The notes below the pieces were generated by a model. That model ran no database searches. It was not told the DNA's origin and saw only the letters and a list, made by a program, of their open reading frames with translations. The translations under genes were made by a program, and so were the position numbers. Of a stretch of 64,000 nt of DNA, positions 24,547 through 33,909 are shown in pieces (positions within the stretch are counted from its first letter, which is position 1; each line of letters begins with the position of its first letter). Source of the DNA: Halochromatium glycolicum (lineage in GTDB: Bacteria; Pseudomonadota; Gammaproteobacteria; Chromatiales; Chromatiaceae); the NCBI RefSeq assembly GCF_016584085.1, contig NZ_NRSJ01000011.1:1-64000 (forward strand). Reading direction: 5' to 3'.

Positions 24547-26184
24547 ATGTCTGCAGCCGCCATGCGCGCGAATCTGGAAGCGGCACTCGGGCGCTACCGC
24601 GGCCTGTTCGAGCACGAGGTCGCGGGCTGGGATGCCTTCATCGACGCGCTGACGCGGCCGCTGCCGACCTGCATCTGGGCCAATCCGCTGCGCATCGATG
24701 GCGCCGGGCTCACGGCCCTGCTCGCCGAGCAAGGGGTCGCGGCCGAGCCGGTGCCTTGGCTCGCGCCCGGCGCTGCCGCCCTACGCCTGCCGCCCGGCTT
24801 CAAGGCCGGTCAGCATTGGTGGTATTGCGCCGGGCTCGCGCATGCGCAGGAGGCGGTCTCGCAGTTGCCGGTGAGGCTGCTGGCGCCGGAGCCCGGTCAC
24901 CGCGTGCTCGACCTCTGCGCGGCGCCGGGCGGCAAGACGGCGCAGCTGGCGTTGGCGTTGGGCAACCGGGGAACGCTGATCGCGAATGACTTCGCCGCCG
25001 AGCGGATCGCGGCCCTGCAGGGCAACCTGGACCGACTCGGTCTCGTCAACGTCAGCACGACCCGCTGCGACGGTGGCAACTTTCCGCCGACCGCCGGGGG
25101 CTTCGATCGCATCCTCGTCGATGCCCCCTGTTCGAGCGAGGGCACGCTGCGCCGCAATCCGCGCTTGGCAGGCTTCAGCGGCGAGCGCGCCGCCGCCCGG
25201 GAGGAGGGACGGCAGGCGGATGCGAACGCGGCGACCGCGACAGCGGCAGCGGGACGGCGCCCAAGCCCGCGCCGGCAGGCGAGCATCGGCCCCGAGCGCT
25301 CGCAACGCATGGCCGGGCGCCAGCGGGCGCTGCTGCGCAAGGCGGTGCAGCTCTGCCGTCCCGGCGGGCGCATCGTCTATTCGACCTGCACCTTCGCGCC
25401 GGAGGAGAACGAATTGATCGTCGCCGAGGTGCTCGACGCGCTGAACGGCGATCTCGCGCTCCTGCCGGTGACGGTGCCGGGCCTGATCAGCGGCGCCGGG
25501 GTCACCCGTTGGCAAGGCCGGCAGCTCGATCCGCAGCTCGCCCGTTGTCTGCGCATCTGGCCGCAGGCGAACGATACCGGCGGCTTCTTCGTCGCCCTGC
25601 TCGAGAAGGCGCCGAGCGCGCCCGATCCGGGCCAGGCCGAAGGCGCCATGATCGGTGCCGGGTTGGGCGCCGGTCTGGGCGCGGAACTTGGCGCGGAACT
25701 GGGCGCCGGGCTGGGCACCAAACTGGGCGCCGAGCCGGATGACCCGGCCTGGCTGGAGGGGCTGATGAGCCACTACGGCCTCGCGGCGGCGTCCCTCGCC
25801 CCGTATCGCATCCACCGCCAGACCCGGCGCGGGCTGCACCTGGCCGCGGCCGATCACGCGCCGCCGGCGACGCCGGCGCCCGAGGGCAGCGGGCTGTTCG
25901 CCTATCGCACCAACATCCGCCCGCCGAAGCTGACCACCGCCGGCGCCTTGCTGCTGGGGCCGGCGGCGACGCGCAACCGCCTCGCGCTGAGCGCGGCGCA
26001 GCGCGATCGCTATCTGCGGCGCGAGCCGCTGACCCCGAGCGCCGCGCAGACCGCTGACTGCCGCCCCGGCCAAGTGATCGTCACCTATCGCGGCTATCCG
26101 CTCGGGGTGGCGGTGCTGCATCGCTCGGGCACGCTCGAGAGCCTGTTCCCGCGCCGCTGGAGCGGCTGCACGGCCGGCGTTTGA
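24547..26184 (+). CDS. rsmF: RsmF/NOL1-type rRNA (cytosine-C5)-methyltransferase
   Basis: A SAM-dependent RNA m5C methyltransferase of the RsmB/RsmF/NOP2 family. It has SAM motif I LDLCAAPGGKT (near residue 122), the PCSSEGT motif (near 195) and the catalytic cysteine block YSTCTF (near 280). The C-terminal RsmF-like and PUA-like domains (about 400-545) support RsmF (16S C1407). The protein is 545 aa, longer than usual because of low-complexity inserts at about 217-250 and a Gly-Ala-Glu-Leu repeat at about 370-400. Confidence 0.87.
   Translation: MSAAAMRANLEAALGRYRGLFEHEVAGWDAFIDALTRPLPTCIWANPLRIDGAGLTALLAEQGVAAEPVPWLAPGAAALRLPPGFKAGQHWWYCAGLAHAQEAVSQLPVRLLAPEPGHRVLDLCAAPGGKTAQLALALGNRGTLIANDFAAERIAALQGNLDRLGLVNVSTTRCDGGNFPPTAGGFDRILVDAPCSSEGTLRRNPRLAGFSGERAAAREEGRQADANAATATAAAGRRPSPRRQASIGPERSQRMAGRQRALLRKAVQLCRPGGRIVYSTCTFAPEENELIVAEVLDALNGDLALLPVTVPGLISGAGVTRWQGRQLDPQLARCLRIWPQANDTGGFFVALLEKAPSAPDPGQAEGAMIGAGLGAGLGAELGAELGAGLGTKLGAEPDDPAWLEGLMSHYGLAAASLAPYRIHRQTRRGLHLAAADHAPPATPAPEGSGLFAYRTNIRPPKLTTAGALLLGPAATRNRLALSAAQRDRYLRREPLTPSAAQTADCRPGQVIVTYRGYPLGVAVLHRSGTLESLFPRRWSGCTAGV
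25658..25736 (+). repeat. Imperfect 12-bp tandem repeat inside rsmF
   Basis: About six copies of a 12-bp unit like GGCGCGGAACTG encode alternating G-A-G-L, G-A-E-L and G-T-K-L tetrapeptides in a linker between the methyltransferase core and the C-terminal domain. It looks like in-frame slippage expansion. Confidence 0.75.
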
Positions 26185-26310
26185 CGGTTGCGCCATGCCG
26201 TTGTCATCGTGTCGTGCTAAACAGTGCCCTGACCACGGGCTCATCCCGTCCGGTGCTCAGGGCGATTGGCTCCATTTCGCCGTCTCATTGCTGATTCCGC
26301 GCGTGTGCCC

Positions 26311-27735
26311 ATGAAGAACGAAAAGAAGCCGCAGATCCCGTTGGTTTGGCAGGCCGAGCCGAGCAAGGCCGTCAGTGATGCGCTGAGCCCACACAACCGC
26401 GCCGTGGTCGACGAGTTTGCGCGGCTGATCAAGGCCGGGGCGCGCGAGACCGTGATCAAGGCGGTCCGCCGGCTGCCGCCGCCGGTGATGGTGGAGCTGT
26501 TCGTGCATCTGCCGCTGAAGCGGGCGCGCAAGCTCACCAGCTGGCTGGACAAGCCGCAGCTGCGGGTGATCGCCGAGCTCAATCCGTCGTTCCGCGCCGC
26601 GTTGCTGGACGATGTCGCCGTGCAGCGGCTGGTCGACGTGCTCGATGGGTTCGAGCCCGAAGAGGCGGCCGACGCGCTCGACGACCTGCCCGAGGAGCTT
26701 GCCGAGCAGGCCCTGCCGCGCCTGCGCGAGCGCGAGGCGATCGAGTCCTTGCGCAGTTATGGCGAGGAATCGGCCGGCAGCATCATGAGCCGCAAGTTCG
26801 TCGCGGTACCGCTGGACTGGACCGTCGGTCAGGTCGCGGCCGAGATCCGGTCCAATGCCGAGGCGATCGAGAAGCTCTATGCGGTCAACGTCGTCGACTC
26901 CGAGCAGCGTCCGGTCGGCTATCTGCGCCTGCGCGATCTGCTGCTGTCGCCGCCGGAGACCCCGGTGCGCGCGGTGATGCAGACCGATTTCGTCGCCGTC
27001 GGGCCGGACACCGATCAGGAGGCCGTGGCGCAGCTGGCCGACCGCTACGAGCTGTCGGTGGTGCCGGTGGTCGACGGTGACGGCCGGCTGATCGGCCGGA
27101 TCACGCCGAAGCAGCTCCGGCGCGTGCTGCGCGAGGAGGCCGAGGAGGACCTGAATCTGATGTCGGGTCTGCCGGCGGACTCGCGCCCGGACCAGTCGAT
27201 CCGGCGCATCGTGCGCGGACGCATCCCCTGGCTGCTGGTCGGACTCGCCGGGGCCAGTCTGTCGGCGGCGGTGGTCGGCGCGTTCGAGGAGCAGCTCGCC
27301 CAGGCCGCGATCCTGGCCAGCTTCATCCCGATCGTGATGTCGATGGCCGGCAACGCCGGTATCCAGGCGGCGACGGTGGCGGTGCAAGGGCTCACCAGCG
27401 GCACGGTGACCTTCGCCGATCTCGGCTGGCGTCTGGCCAAGGAGCTAGCTGCGGCCTTCGTCAATGGGGCGATTGCCGCTGCCGTGCTGATTGTGCTGGT
27501 GTTGGTGGTGGCGCAGTTCATCGTGATCGAAAGCCCGGTGATCCTGGCGTTGACCGCGGGCCTGGCGCTCTTGTCGGTGATCCTGGTTGCGGTGACGGTC
27601 GGCGCGACCATCCCGATCCTGCTCGAGCGCGTCGGCATCGACCCGGCAATGGCTACGGGCGTCTTCATCACCACTGGCAACGATATCCTGTCGGTCGCGC
27701 TGTTCTTCCTGCTGATGATGAGCTTCTATCTATGA
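26311..27735 (+). CDS. mgtE: Magnesium transporter MgtE
   Basis: MgtE is a Mg2+-gated Mg2+ channel of the inner membrane. Domains in order: N-terminal superhelical MgtE_N (about 25-140), two CBS domains (about 145-270) and five membrane helices (about 305-474) containing the pore-helix block IPIVMSMAGNAGIQAATVAVQ. ATG at 26311 is taken as start from homology. Relevant to a cell that needs Mg for pigment, but no direct link is shown. Confidence 0.93.
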   Translation: MKNEKKPQIPLVWQAEPSKAVSDALSPHNRAVVDEFARLIKAGARETVIKAVRRLPPPVMVELFVHLPLKRARKLTSWLDKPQLRVIAELNPSFRAALLDDVAVQRLVDVLDGFEPEEAADALDDLPEELAEQALPRLREREAIESLRSYGEESAGSIMSRKFVAVPLDWTVGQVAAEIRSNAEAIEKLYAVNVVDSEQRPVGYLRLRDLLLSPPETPVRAVMQTDFVAVGPDTDQEAVAQLADRYELSVVPVVDGDGRLIGRITPKQLRRVLREEAEEDLNLMSGLPADSRPDQSIRRIVRGRIPWLLVGLAGASLSAAVVGAFEEQLAQAAILASFIPIVMSMAGNAGIQAATVAVQGLTSGTVTFADLGWRLAKELAAAFVNGAIAAAVLIVLVLVVAQFIVIESPVILALTAGLALLSVILVAVTVGATIPILLERVGIDPAMATGVFITTGNDILSVALFFLLMMSFYL

Positions 27736-28175
27736 GTGATCATCATCGTCGCCCTTTGTTGCAATTGCAGCCGCGCCGGTCGCGGCTGCTGCTGCTCCTG
27801 CTGACGCTGAGCCACCTGCTCGCCGCCGCGGCGGCGCTGGCGGCGCCGCTCGCTCCCAGCTTGCTTACGGCGTTGTTGATGTTGGTAACGGCGAGCCTGG
27901 CCTACCGGGTCTGGGGCTCGATACTGGGTCAGACGCCCTGGTCGCTGCGCGAGGCGCGTTGGTCTGAGCAAGGCTGGCGGCTGCAGTTTCGCAATGGCCG
28001 CTGCCTCGACGCGACGCTGCTGCCGAGCACCTTGGTCACCACGCGTCTCGTGCTGCTCAACTTCCGGGTCCATTGGCTGCGCTATCACAGTCTGCTGCTG
28101 ACCAACGAGGTCGTCGAGCCGGAGCAATTGCGTCGGCTCCGCGCCCGGCTGCGGCTGGAGCGGGCTTTGGTTTGA
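27732..28175 (+). CDS. YgfX-like membrane protein
   Basis: The 147-aa protein starts with a hydrophilic stretch and LQLQPRRSRLLLLLLTLSH, then two membrane helices and a basic C-terminal domain ending in an Arg-rich helix. This matches the architecture of YgfX (CptA-like) proteins. The cognate SdhE gene is not adjacent. It overlaps the mgtE stop (ATGA). Confidence 0.6.
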   Translation: MSDHHRRPLLQLQPRRSRLLLLLLTLSHLLAAAAALAAPLAPSLLTALLMLVTASLAYRVWGSILGQTPWSLREARWSEQGWRLQFRNGRCLDATLLPSTLVTTRLVLLNFRVHWLRYHSLLLTNEVVEPEQLRRLRARLRLERALV

Positions 28176-28383
28176 GTACCTTCGGGTCTCTATCGAGCTG
28201 GCAGCGTCTCGCTGAGCGCGTCCGAGGGCTCACAGGGGTAGGATCTCGAGTCTTGACGGAGTGATAATGCCGCTGGCCCGATTCGCTTTGCGCGATTGAC
28301 AGCCCTCGGACCTTCGCTGCAAAGGTTGGCGGACTCGCTTCAGTGAGGCATGGCATCATTCAAACAGCTGCGAGGAGTTGTCG

Positions 28384-29457
28384 ATGAAGGTACTGGTCAC
28401 TGGTGGGGCCGGCTACATTGGGAGTCACACCTGTGTTGAATTGCTCGCGGCCGGGCATGAGGTCGTCGTCATCGACAATCTCAGCAACAGTAAGGCTGCG
28501 GCTCTGGAACGGGTGCAGGAGATCAGCGCACGCTCATTGCGCTTCGTTCATGGCGATCTCCGTGATACCGCGTTACTGGAGCGCCTGTTCGGCGAGCAGC
28601 GGATCGATGCGGTGGTCCACTTCGCCGGGCTGAAGGCCGTCGGGGAGTCCAGCGAGATCCCGCTCGCTTACTATGACAACAACATCGGCGGAACCCTCAG
28701 GCTCTGCCAGACGATGGCGAGCGCCGGCGTCAAGCGGCTCGTGTTCAGCTCGTCGGCAACCGTCTACGGCGACCCGGCCAGCGTACCGATCCGCGAGGAT
28801 TTCCCGCTCGCGGCAACCAACCCTTATGGCCGCACCAAGCTGTTCATCGAGGAGATCCTGCGTGATCTCCAACGCGCCGAGCCGGATTGGGACATCGCCT
28901 TGCTGCGCTACTTCAATCCGGTCGGCGCCCACGCGAGCGGGCGTATCGGCGAGGACCCGAACGGCATCCCGAATAATCTGATGCCGTTCGTCGCCCAGGT
29001 CGCGATCGGCAAGCGCGAGGCTCTACAGGTATTCGGGGACGATTATCCGACGCCGGACGGGACCGGCGTGCGTGATTATATCCATGTCGTCGACCTGGCC
29101 CTTGGTCATCTGGCGGCACTGGAGGCATTGTCCGATTCGCCTGGGCTGATCACCTGCAATCTCGGCACCGGTCGCGGCTACAGCGTGCTGGAGATGGTGC
29201 GCGCCTTCGAGGCGGCGAGCGGTTGCCAGGTCCCCTACCGGATCGTTGGCCGTCGGCCCGGGGACATTGCGGCCTGCTACGCCGATCCGTCCTATGCGCG
29301 TGAGCGGCTCGGTTGGCAGGCCGAACGCGGCCTTGAACAGATGGTGGCCGATGTCTGGCGCTGGCAGCAGCAGAACCCGGACGGGTATCCGGAGGCGCCC
29401 AGCCCAGATGCGCCCAGCCCAGATGCGCCCAGCCCAGATGCGCCCAGCAAGCCCTGA
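28384..29457 (+). CDS. galE: UDP-glucose 4-epimerase GalE
   Basis: GalE interconverts UDP-glucose and UDP-galactose using bound NAD+, feeding polysaccharide and LPS synthesis. The NAD motif [11 protein letters not shown] is at residues 7-17, and the catalytic pair is Ser-Ser-Ala-Thr (FSSSATVYG, near 125) and Tyr-x3-Lys (YGRTK, near 150). GAGGAG lies 6 nt before the ATG at 28384. The C-terminus has a (APSPD)3 tail from a 15-bp tandem repeat, absent from normal GalE. Confidence 0.95.
   Translation: MKVLVTGGAGYIGSHTCVELLAAGHEVVVIDNLSNSKAAALERVQEISARSLRFVHGDLRDTALLERLFGEQRIDAVVHFAGLKAVGESSEIPLAYYDNNIGGTLRLCQTMASAGVKRLVFSSSATVYGDPASVPIREDFPLAATNPYGRTKLFIEEILRDLQRAEPDWDIALLRYFNPVGAHASGRIGEDPNGIPNNLMPFVAQVAIGKREALQVFGDDYPTPDGTGVRDYIHVVDLALGHLAALEALSDSPGLITCNLGTGRGYSVLEMVRAFEAASGCQVPYRIVGRRPGDIAACYADPSYARERLGWQAERGLEQMVADVWRWQQQNPDGYPEAPSPDAPSPDAPSPDAPSKP
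29395..29447 (+). repeat. 15-bp tandem repeat at the 3' end of galE
   Basis: The unit GCGCCCAGCCCAGAT occurs three times plus a partial fourth copy, in frame, encoding A-P-S-P-D repeats at the extreme C-terminus of GalE. Confidence 0.9.
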
Positions 29458-29607
29458 TGCCGAGGTGCCAACCCTGCGCGCGACTCCGGAAGAGCGGGCA
29501 GCGAGCGTGACCATCAGCGTGAGCCTAAGAGAGCCTATCAAAATGCCCGGTTAGCCTAGACAAGCTGCTGATTTGTTCGACCATAAAGGGCATTCTGGTC
29601 GGACTTC
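29458..29607. other. galE-arsenic island gap
   Basis: A 150-bp stretch between galE and the left fold-back repeat. It has an inverted pair AATGCCC/GGGCATT about 40 bp apart that may be a galE terminator or the remains of an element. No gene is seen. Confidence 0.4.
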
Positions 29608-29770
29608 TAAGGCGATTGCCGGAAAAGCTCGTACCGAATTGCGCAGGATTTTCGTTTGCCTTCGAGGAGCGTCGCCGGGAGCATAGCCGGGCTATGTGAC
29701 CGGCGGCGCGACGAAGAAGGCGAGCGAAAAGACCAGCAAGGCGGTATGAGCTTTGACAGAAATCGCCTAA
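29608..29770 (+). repeat. 163-bp fold-back repeat, left copy
   Basis: This copy is the inverse of 35701-35863. The two differ by one internal base and at the outermost bases. The element begins with AGGCGATT and ends with AATCGCCT (8-bp terminal inverted repeat). Its two halves are imperfectly complementary over about 80 nt, with a central CATAGCCcgGGCTATG hairpin, so a single strand could fold into one long hairpin. It encodes no transposase and looks like a MITE or a large REP-like element. It lies between the convergent 3' ends of galE and arsJ. Confidence 0.9.
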
Positions 29771-29790
29771 GGAGCGGATATCGGGCTCGC

Positions 29791-31305
29791 CTAGGGGAAT
29801 GGGTGTTGCGCAAGCGCTTCTTGGCCTGGGCCGATGGCTTGCGTCGGCGCGGTCAGCCGTTGCTCGTTGCCGTCGGCCGTGCTCGGCACGATGCGCAGCA
29901 GTACCTGCCCCGCCGTTACCGCGTCACCCTCGCGCACCGAACAGTCCTGAACCCGCCCGGCGATCGGCGCATGGAGCTCGGCCCGGCGCGTCGGCTCGAT
30001 GACGCCATCTGTATCGATCAGCCGGGGCTGATGCGAGCCGTCGTCAGCAGCGGCAGCACTCGGTGTGCGCGGCAGCCAGAGCGAGAGGAGGGCGGCGGCG
30101 AGCACGAAGCCGGTCGACCACCAAAGACAGCCTTCCAGGCCCTGGAACTGATAGATCAGGCCGGAGAGCACGGTGCCGGCGAGGCGGCCGCCGGCGTTGG
30201 CCATGTAGTAGAAGCCGACGTTGAGCGCGACCTTGTCGGCATCGGCATAGGCGAGGATTAGGTAGGAATGGACTGCGGAATTGATCGCGAAGACGATCCC
30301 GAAGGCGATCAGGCCGATGATCAGGATCGGACCAGGCTCCCAGTCCAGCGCCGGTCCCTGCATCAGCGCAAAGGCGATGCCAGCTGGCACGAGGGCCAGC
30401 ACCAGTGCGCCGAGCAGCGCCGAGCGTCCACTGGGTCCTTGTCCCTGCCGATGCGAGCGGATCAGCGCCGGGGCGCCGGCCTGGACGATGCCGTAGCCGA
30501 TGACCCAGAGCGCGAGGAAGGCGCCGACCGCGGTGTAATCCCAGTCCAGCACCGAGTAGAGATAGACCGGCAGCGCGACCACGAACCAGACATCGCGGGC
30601 ACCGAACAGGAAGAAGCGGGCCCCGGACAGCCAGTTGATCGCAGGCGTATTGGAGAACACCTGGGTGAACTTGGCCTTCTCTTTGAGCCTGCCGACACCT
30701 GAGGGCAGCCGGGCGATAGTGATGAGCATCACCAGGAACAGCCCGCCGGCGAGGCTGAACAGGGCGTTGCGAAAGCCGAACGCCTGCAAGAGTGCGGCGC
30801 CGACGAAGAAGCCGGCGCCCTTCAAGGCGTTCTTCGAGCCGGTCAGCACCGCGACGTAGCGAAACAGTTTGGATTCAGCCCCGGCGCCTTCGCCGGTCAG
30901 GGTCTTGACCGTGGCCTTGGCCGACATCTTGTTCAGGTCCTTGGCGATGCCGGACAGGGCTTGCGCGGCCATCACATAGACGACGCCGAGCCAGGCGTCG
31001 GGCACGGTGAGCATCAACAGCGCCACGACCTGTAGGCCCATGCCGATGTGCATGGTCAGGTTGAGCCCGATGCGGGCGCCGAGCCAGCCGCCGACCAGGT
31101 TGGTGACGATGCCGAAGACCTCGTAGAAGAGGAACAGCATCGCGACCTCAAACGGCGAGTAGCCCAGCTGGTGAAAGTAGAGCACCACCAGCATGCGGAT
31201 GGCGCCGTCGGTGATGGTGAAGGCCCAGTAGCCGGCGGTGACCGTCAGATAATGAAAGTGTGAAGTTTGAAGTGTGAAGTTTGAAGATGGAGAGGGCGCG
31301 CTCAT
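29791..31305 (-). CDS. arsJ: ArsJ, organoarsenical (1-arseno-3-phosphoglycerate) efflux MFS transporter
   Basis: ArsJ exports 1-arseno-3-phosphoglycerate formed from arsenate by the neighbouring GAPDH, giving arsenate resistance. The MFS core (about residues 15-410; TDGAIRMLVVLYFHQLGYSP, KDLNKMSAKATVKTLTG) matches ArsJ. Two features are odd. First, residues 1-15 are translated from the heptamer array, so the normal start seems to have been replaced; the ATG overlaps the upstream stop (ATGA). Second, residues about 430-475 add a lipoyl/HlyD-like hairpin (ELHAPIAGRVQDCSVREGD), making 504 aa against roughly 410 for usual ArsJ. Confidence 0.9.
   Translation of the reverse strand: MSAPSPSSNFTLQTSHFHYLTVTAGYWAFTITDGAIRMLVVLYFHQLGYSPFEVAMLFLFYEVFGIVTNLVGGWLGARIGLNLTMHIGMGLQVVALLMLTVPDAWLGVVYVMAAQALSGIAKDLNKMSAKATVKTLTGEGAGAESKLFRYVAVLTGSKNALKGAGFFVGAALLQAFGFRNALFSLAGGLFLVMLITIARLPSGVGRLKEKAKFTQVFSNTPAINWLSGARFFLFGARDVWFVVALPVYLYSVLDWDYTAVGAFLALWVIGYGIVQAGAPALIRSHRQGQGPSGRSALLGALVLALVPAGIAFALMQGPALDWEPGPILIIGLIAFGIVFAINSAVHSYLILAYADADKVALNVGFYYMANAGGRLAGTVLSGLIYQFQGLEGCLWWSTGFVLAAALLSLWLPRTPSAAAADDGSHQPRLIDTDGVIEPTRRAELHAPIAGRVQDCSVREGDAVTAGQVLLRIVPSTADGNEQRLTAPTQAIGPGQEALAQHPFP
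31258..31286 (+). repeat. Heptamer array, left side of four-helix-bundle gene
   Basis: Four heptamers alternate GTGTGAA and GTTTGAA. The array is inverted relative to the one at 31653-31726, and on the minus strand it encodes the first residues of ArsJ (SNFTLQTSHF). Confidence 0.85.
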
Positions 31306-31658
31306 CGGTCATCGCTCCGTAGCTTTCTGATGATCGCCGTCAGGATGGCGATCAGCTCGTTGCACTCGGTCAGGAGGTCGCTTAGGCGATGCTCCGGCAC
31401 AACCTCGGTTGCCGCCAACAGCCTCAGCCAGTAGAGGGTCTCCCGGGCCTCTTTGCAGGCGATGCTGTACTTGCTGAGGAAATCGGCCTTGCTCTGCGAG
31501 GCCTGTGCCTCTTCGATATTCGCGCCAATCGAGGTCCCGGCCCGCAGTAGCTGGTTGGCCAATATCCTCGGCACACCAGGCCGCTCATCCAGCCCTCGGC
31601 ACAGCAGCACCACCCGCCGAGCAAACTCAAAACTCCGTCCAGGAAGATCCGACTTCAC
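31302..31658 (-). CDS. Four-helix-bundle protein (23S rRNA IVS / bAvd-like)
   Basis: The 118-aa protein matches the four-helix-bundle family named after proteins encoded in 23S rRNA intervening sequences, related to the accessory Avd protein of retroelements. Key blocks are LANQLLRAGTSIGANIEEAQ (about residues 32-51) and YSIACKEARETLYWLRLL (about 63-80). GTG at 31658 lies in the last GGGTGAAG unit of the flanking array, and the stop overlaps the arsJ start. Function is unknown. Its position between GAPDH and arsJ interrupts an otherwise functional pair. Confidence 0.85.
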   Translation of the reverse strand: MKSDLPGRSFEFARRVVLLCRGLDERPGVPRILANQLLRAGTSIGANIEEAQASQSKADFLSKYSIACKEARETLYWLRLLAATEVVPEHRLSDLLTECNELIAILTAIIRKLRSDDR

Positions 31659-31726
31659 CCTTCACCCTTCACCCTTCACCCTTCACCCTTCACCCTTCAC
31701 CCTTCACCCTTCAAACTTCACCCTTC
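31653..31726 (+). repeat. Heptamer array, right side of four-helix-bundle gene
   Basis: About ten tandem heptamers of CTTCACC with one CTTCAAA variant. On the minus strand the first GGGTGAAG unit contains the TGA stop codon of the GAPDH gene and the last one contains the GTG start of the four-helix-bundle gene. Confidence 0.95.
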
Positions 31727-32743
31727 CGCCAAAAGGCGGACGATATCGATCATGCGGTTCACATAGCCCCACTCGTTGTCGTACCAGGCGTAGATCTTCA
31801 CCTGGGTGTCATCGATGACCATGGTCGAGAGGGCGTCGACGATCGACGAGCGCGGGTCGTTGAGGTAGTCGACCGAGACCAGCGGGCGTTCTTCATAACC
31901 GAGGATGCCGGCGAGCTCGCCGTCGGCGGCGTCTTTGAGCAGGGCATTGATCTCCTCGGGGCTGACCGGGCGCTCGGCCTCGAATACGAGGTCGGTCAGC
32001 GAGGCGTTGAGCAGCGGCACGCGCACGGCATGGCCGTTGAGCTTGCCCTCGAGCTCGGGGAAGATCTTGGTGATCGCCTTGGCGCTGCCAGTGGTGGTCG
32101 GGATCAGCGATTGGCCGCAGGCGCGCGCGCGGCGCGAGTCCTTGTGGCCGAGGTCGACGATGCGCTGGGTGTTGGTGATGTTGTGGATGGTGGTCATGCA
32201 GCCGTGGCGGATGCCGACCTGTTCGTGCATGACCTTGACCACCGGCGCGAGACAGTTGGTGGTGCAGGAGGCGGCGGTGACGATGCGGTGCTCGGTCGGG
32301 TCGTAGCGCTCGTGATTGACGCCGTAGACGATATCGAGCGCGCCCTTGGTCGGGGCGGCGACCAGGACCTGCTTGACGCCTTGCTCGAGGTAGCCCGCGA
32401 GCAGTTCCGGCTGCTTGTGGTGTTTGCCGGTGGCCTCGATGACGAGGTCGCAGTCGGACCAGTCGCCCTCGGCGATGGTCTTATGGCTGCTGTAGCCGAG
32501 TGCGTGATCGCCGATTCGCAGCTGATCACCAGTGCCGGTGCATTCCCGGTCCCAGCGCCCGTGGACCGAGTCGAACTGCAGCAGATGCGCCGAGCCGGCG
32601 GCATCGCAGGCGATCTCGTTGATGCGGACGAATTCGAGGGCTGGCGCGTCGTTGCCGGGCTGGGCGGCCGCCCGGTCGAGCGCCGCGCGCAGCGCGAGTC
32701 TGCCCATGCGGCCGAAGCCGTTGATGCCGATGCGGATGGTCAA
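31718..32743 (-). CDS. gapdh: Arsenic-operon glyceraldehyde-3-phosphate dehydrogenase
   Basis: In ars operons this enzyme uses arsenate in place of phosphate to make 1-arseno-3-phosphoglycerate, the ArsJ substrate. The NAD-binding N-terminus [16 protein letters not shown] starts near residue 5, and the catalytic Cys160 lies in [13 protein letters not shown]. The protein is 341 aa. A TTG start at 32743 is chosen because AGAGGAG lies 8 nt upstream and the homology begins there; no in-frame ATG or GTG fits as well. The stop codon falls in the heptamer array. Role in arsenate resistance is inferred from neighbours arsJ, pstS and acr3. Confidence 0.92.
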   Translation of the reverse strand: MTIRIGINGFGRMGRLALRAALDRAAAQPGNDAPALEFVRINEIACDAAGSAHLLQFDSVHGRWDRECTGTGDQLRIGDHALGYSSHKTIAEGDWSDCDLVIEATGKHHKQPELLAGYLEQGVKQVLVAAPTKGALDIVYGVNHERYDPTEHRIVTAASCTTNCLAPVVKVMHEQVGIRHGCMTTIHNITNTQRIVDLGHKDSRRARACGQSLIPTTTGSAKAITKIFPELEGKLNGHAVRVPLLNASLTDLVFEAERPVSPEEINALLKDAADGELAGILGYEERPLVSVDYLNDPRSSIVDALSTMVIDDTQVKIYAWYDNEWGYVNRMIDIVRLLAEG

Positions 32744-32804
32744 TGCCTGGACTCCTCTATGCTGAATGGTGTGGCGGGGTGATCGCAGATGGCGTCGAGG
32801 CGGG

Positions 32805-33872
32805 TTAGGGCTCGACGCGCTCGAGCTCGGCCAGCGCCGCGTCGACGAGGTTTGGCGGTAACGGCACATAGCGCAGCGCCTCGGCCTGTTCTTGGCCGTC
32901 GGTCAAGACCCAGTTCATCAGCTCAACGATCGCGCGGGCCTTTTCGGTCGACGCGTGGGGGTCCCGGATCAGTGCCCAGGTGTAGGTCACGATCGGATAG
33001 GAGCGCGCGCCCTGCGGATCAGGAATCGTCCGGGCGAGGTCGTCGGGCGGGAGATCGGAGCCGTTGGCGAGGCCACGGCGGCCGGTCTCGACATTGGGTC
33101 GCACATAGCCCCCGGCGCGGTTCTCGAGCCAGGCCAGCGAGAGGCCGAGGCGCTCGGCGAAACCGGCCTCGACATAGCCGATCGCGTTCTGGGTGATCTT
33201 GATGCGCTGGGCGACGCCCTCGTTACCGCTCGCCTCCATCGCGCCGCCAGGCCAGTCGATGCGCTTGCTCACGCCCGGACCTTCGGCCCAGGCCTCGCTG
33301 ATCGCCGCAAGATGGTTGGTGAAGGCGAAGGTGGTGCCGCTCGAGTCGTGCCGGGCGACCACCTGGATGACCTTGTGGGGCAGATCGATACCCGGGTTGG
33401 CCGCGGCAATGCGCGGATCATCCCAGCGGTAGAGCTCGCCGAGGAAGATGTCGGCATAGACGTCGCGCGGCAGATTGAGCGGCCCCTCGACGCTCGGGAG
33501 ATTGTAGGCGAGGGCGATCATGCCGCCGGTGACCGGGAGCTGCACATAGTCGTCGGTGAGCTGAGCGGCCTCATCGGAGCGCAGCGGGGCGTCGGTGGCA
33601 CCGATATCGACGCGGCCGGCAAGGAAGCGTTCGATGCCGGCACCGCTGCCGATCGAGTCGTAGTTAAGCGCAAGCTCGGGATGCTGATCGCCGTAGAGCG
33701 CGAACCATTGGTTGAAGATCGGCGCGGCGAAGGACGAGCCGGCGCCGGTGATCTGCAGCCTGGCTTCACTGGAAGCGGCCTCGGGCTCGATCTCGGTGGA
33801 CTGTTCACAGCCGGCGAGCACGAGCAGGGCGGTCAGCCCGGCGACGGCGGTGGTTGCGGCGCGGAAGTACAT
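32805..33872 (-). CDS. pstS: PstS-like phosphate/arsenate-binding lipoprotein
   Basis: A periplasmic substrate-binding protein of the PstS family. The lipobox LAGC places the lipidated Cys at residue 22. Oxyanion-binding motifs are visible: [13 protein letters not shown] (near 42), GSGAGIERF (near 75) and [14 protein letters not shown] (near 175). It is 355 aa. It is first in the minus-strand arsenic group, 61 bp before the GAPDH gene; no pstCAB genes are nearby. In ars clusters such proteins may favour phosphate over arsenate or sense the anion, which cannot be decided here. Confidence 0.92.
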   Translation of the reverse strand: MYFRAATTAVAGLTALLVLAGCEQSTEIEPEAASSEARLQITGAGSSFAAPIFNQWFALYGDQHPELALNYDSIGSGAGIERFLAGRVDIGATDAPLRSDEAAQLTDDYVQLPVTGGMIALAYNLPSVEGPLNLPRDVYADIFLGELYRWDDPRIAAANPGIDLPHKVIQVVARHDSSGTTFAFTNHLAAISEAWAEGPGVSKRIDWPGGAMEASGNEGVAQRIKITQNAIGYVEAGFAERLGLSLAWLENRAGGYVRPNVETGRRGLANGSDLPPDDLARTIPDPQGARSYPIVTYTWALIRDPHASTEKARAIVELMNWVLTDGQEQAEALRYVPLPPNLVDAALAELERVEP

Positions 33873-33909
33873 ACGGGCTCCTCAGTGGGGTTTGGCCTGA
33901 CTCTGGAGC

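Noticed and set aside
31653..31726. Repeats considered as a CRISPR array
   Set aside because: Units are 7 bp and directly adjacent, with no spacers and no cas genes.
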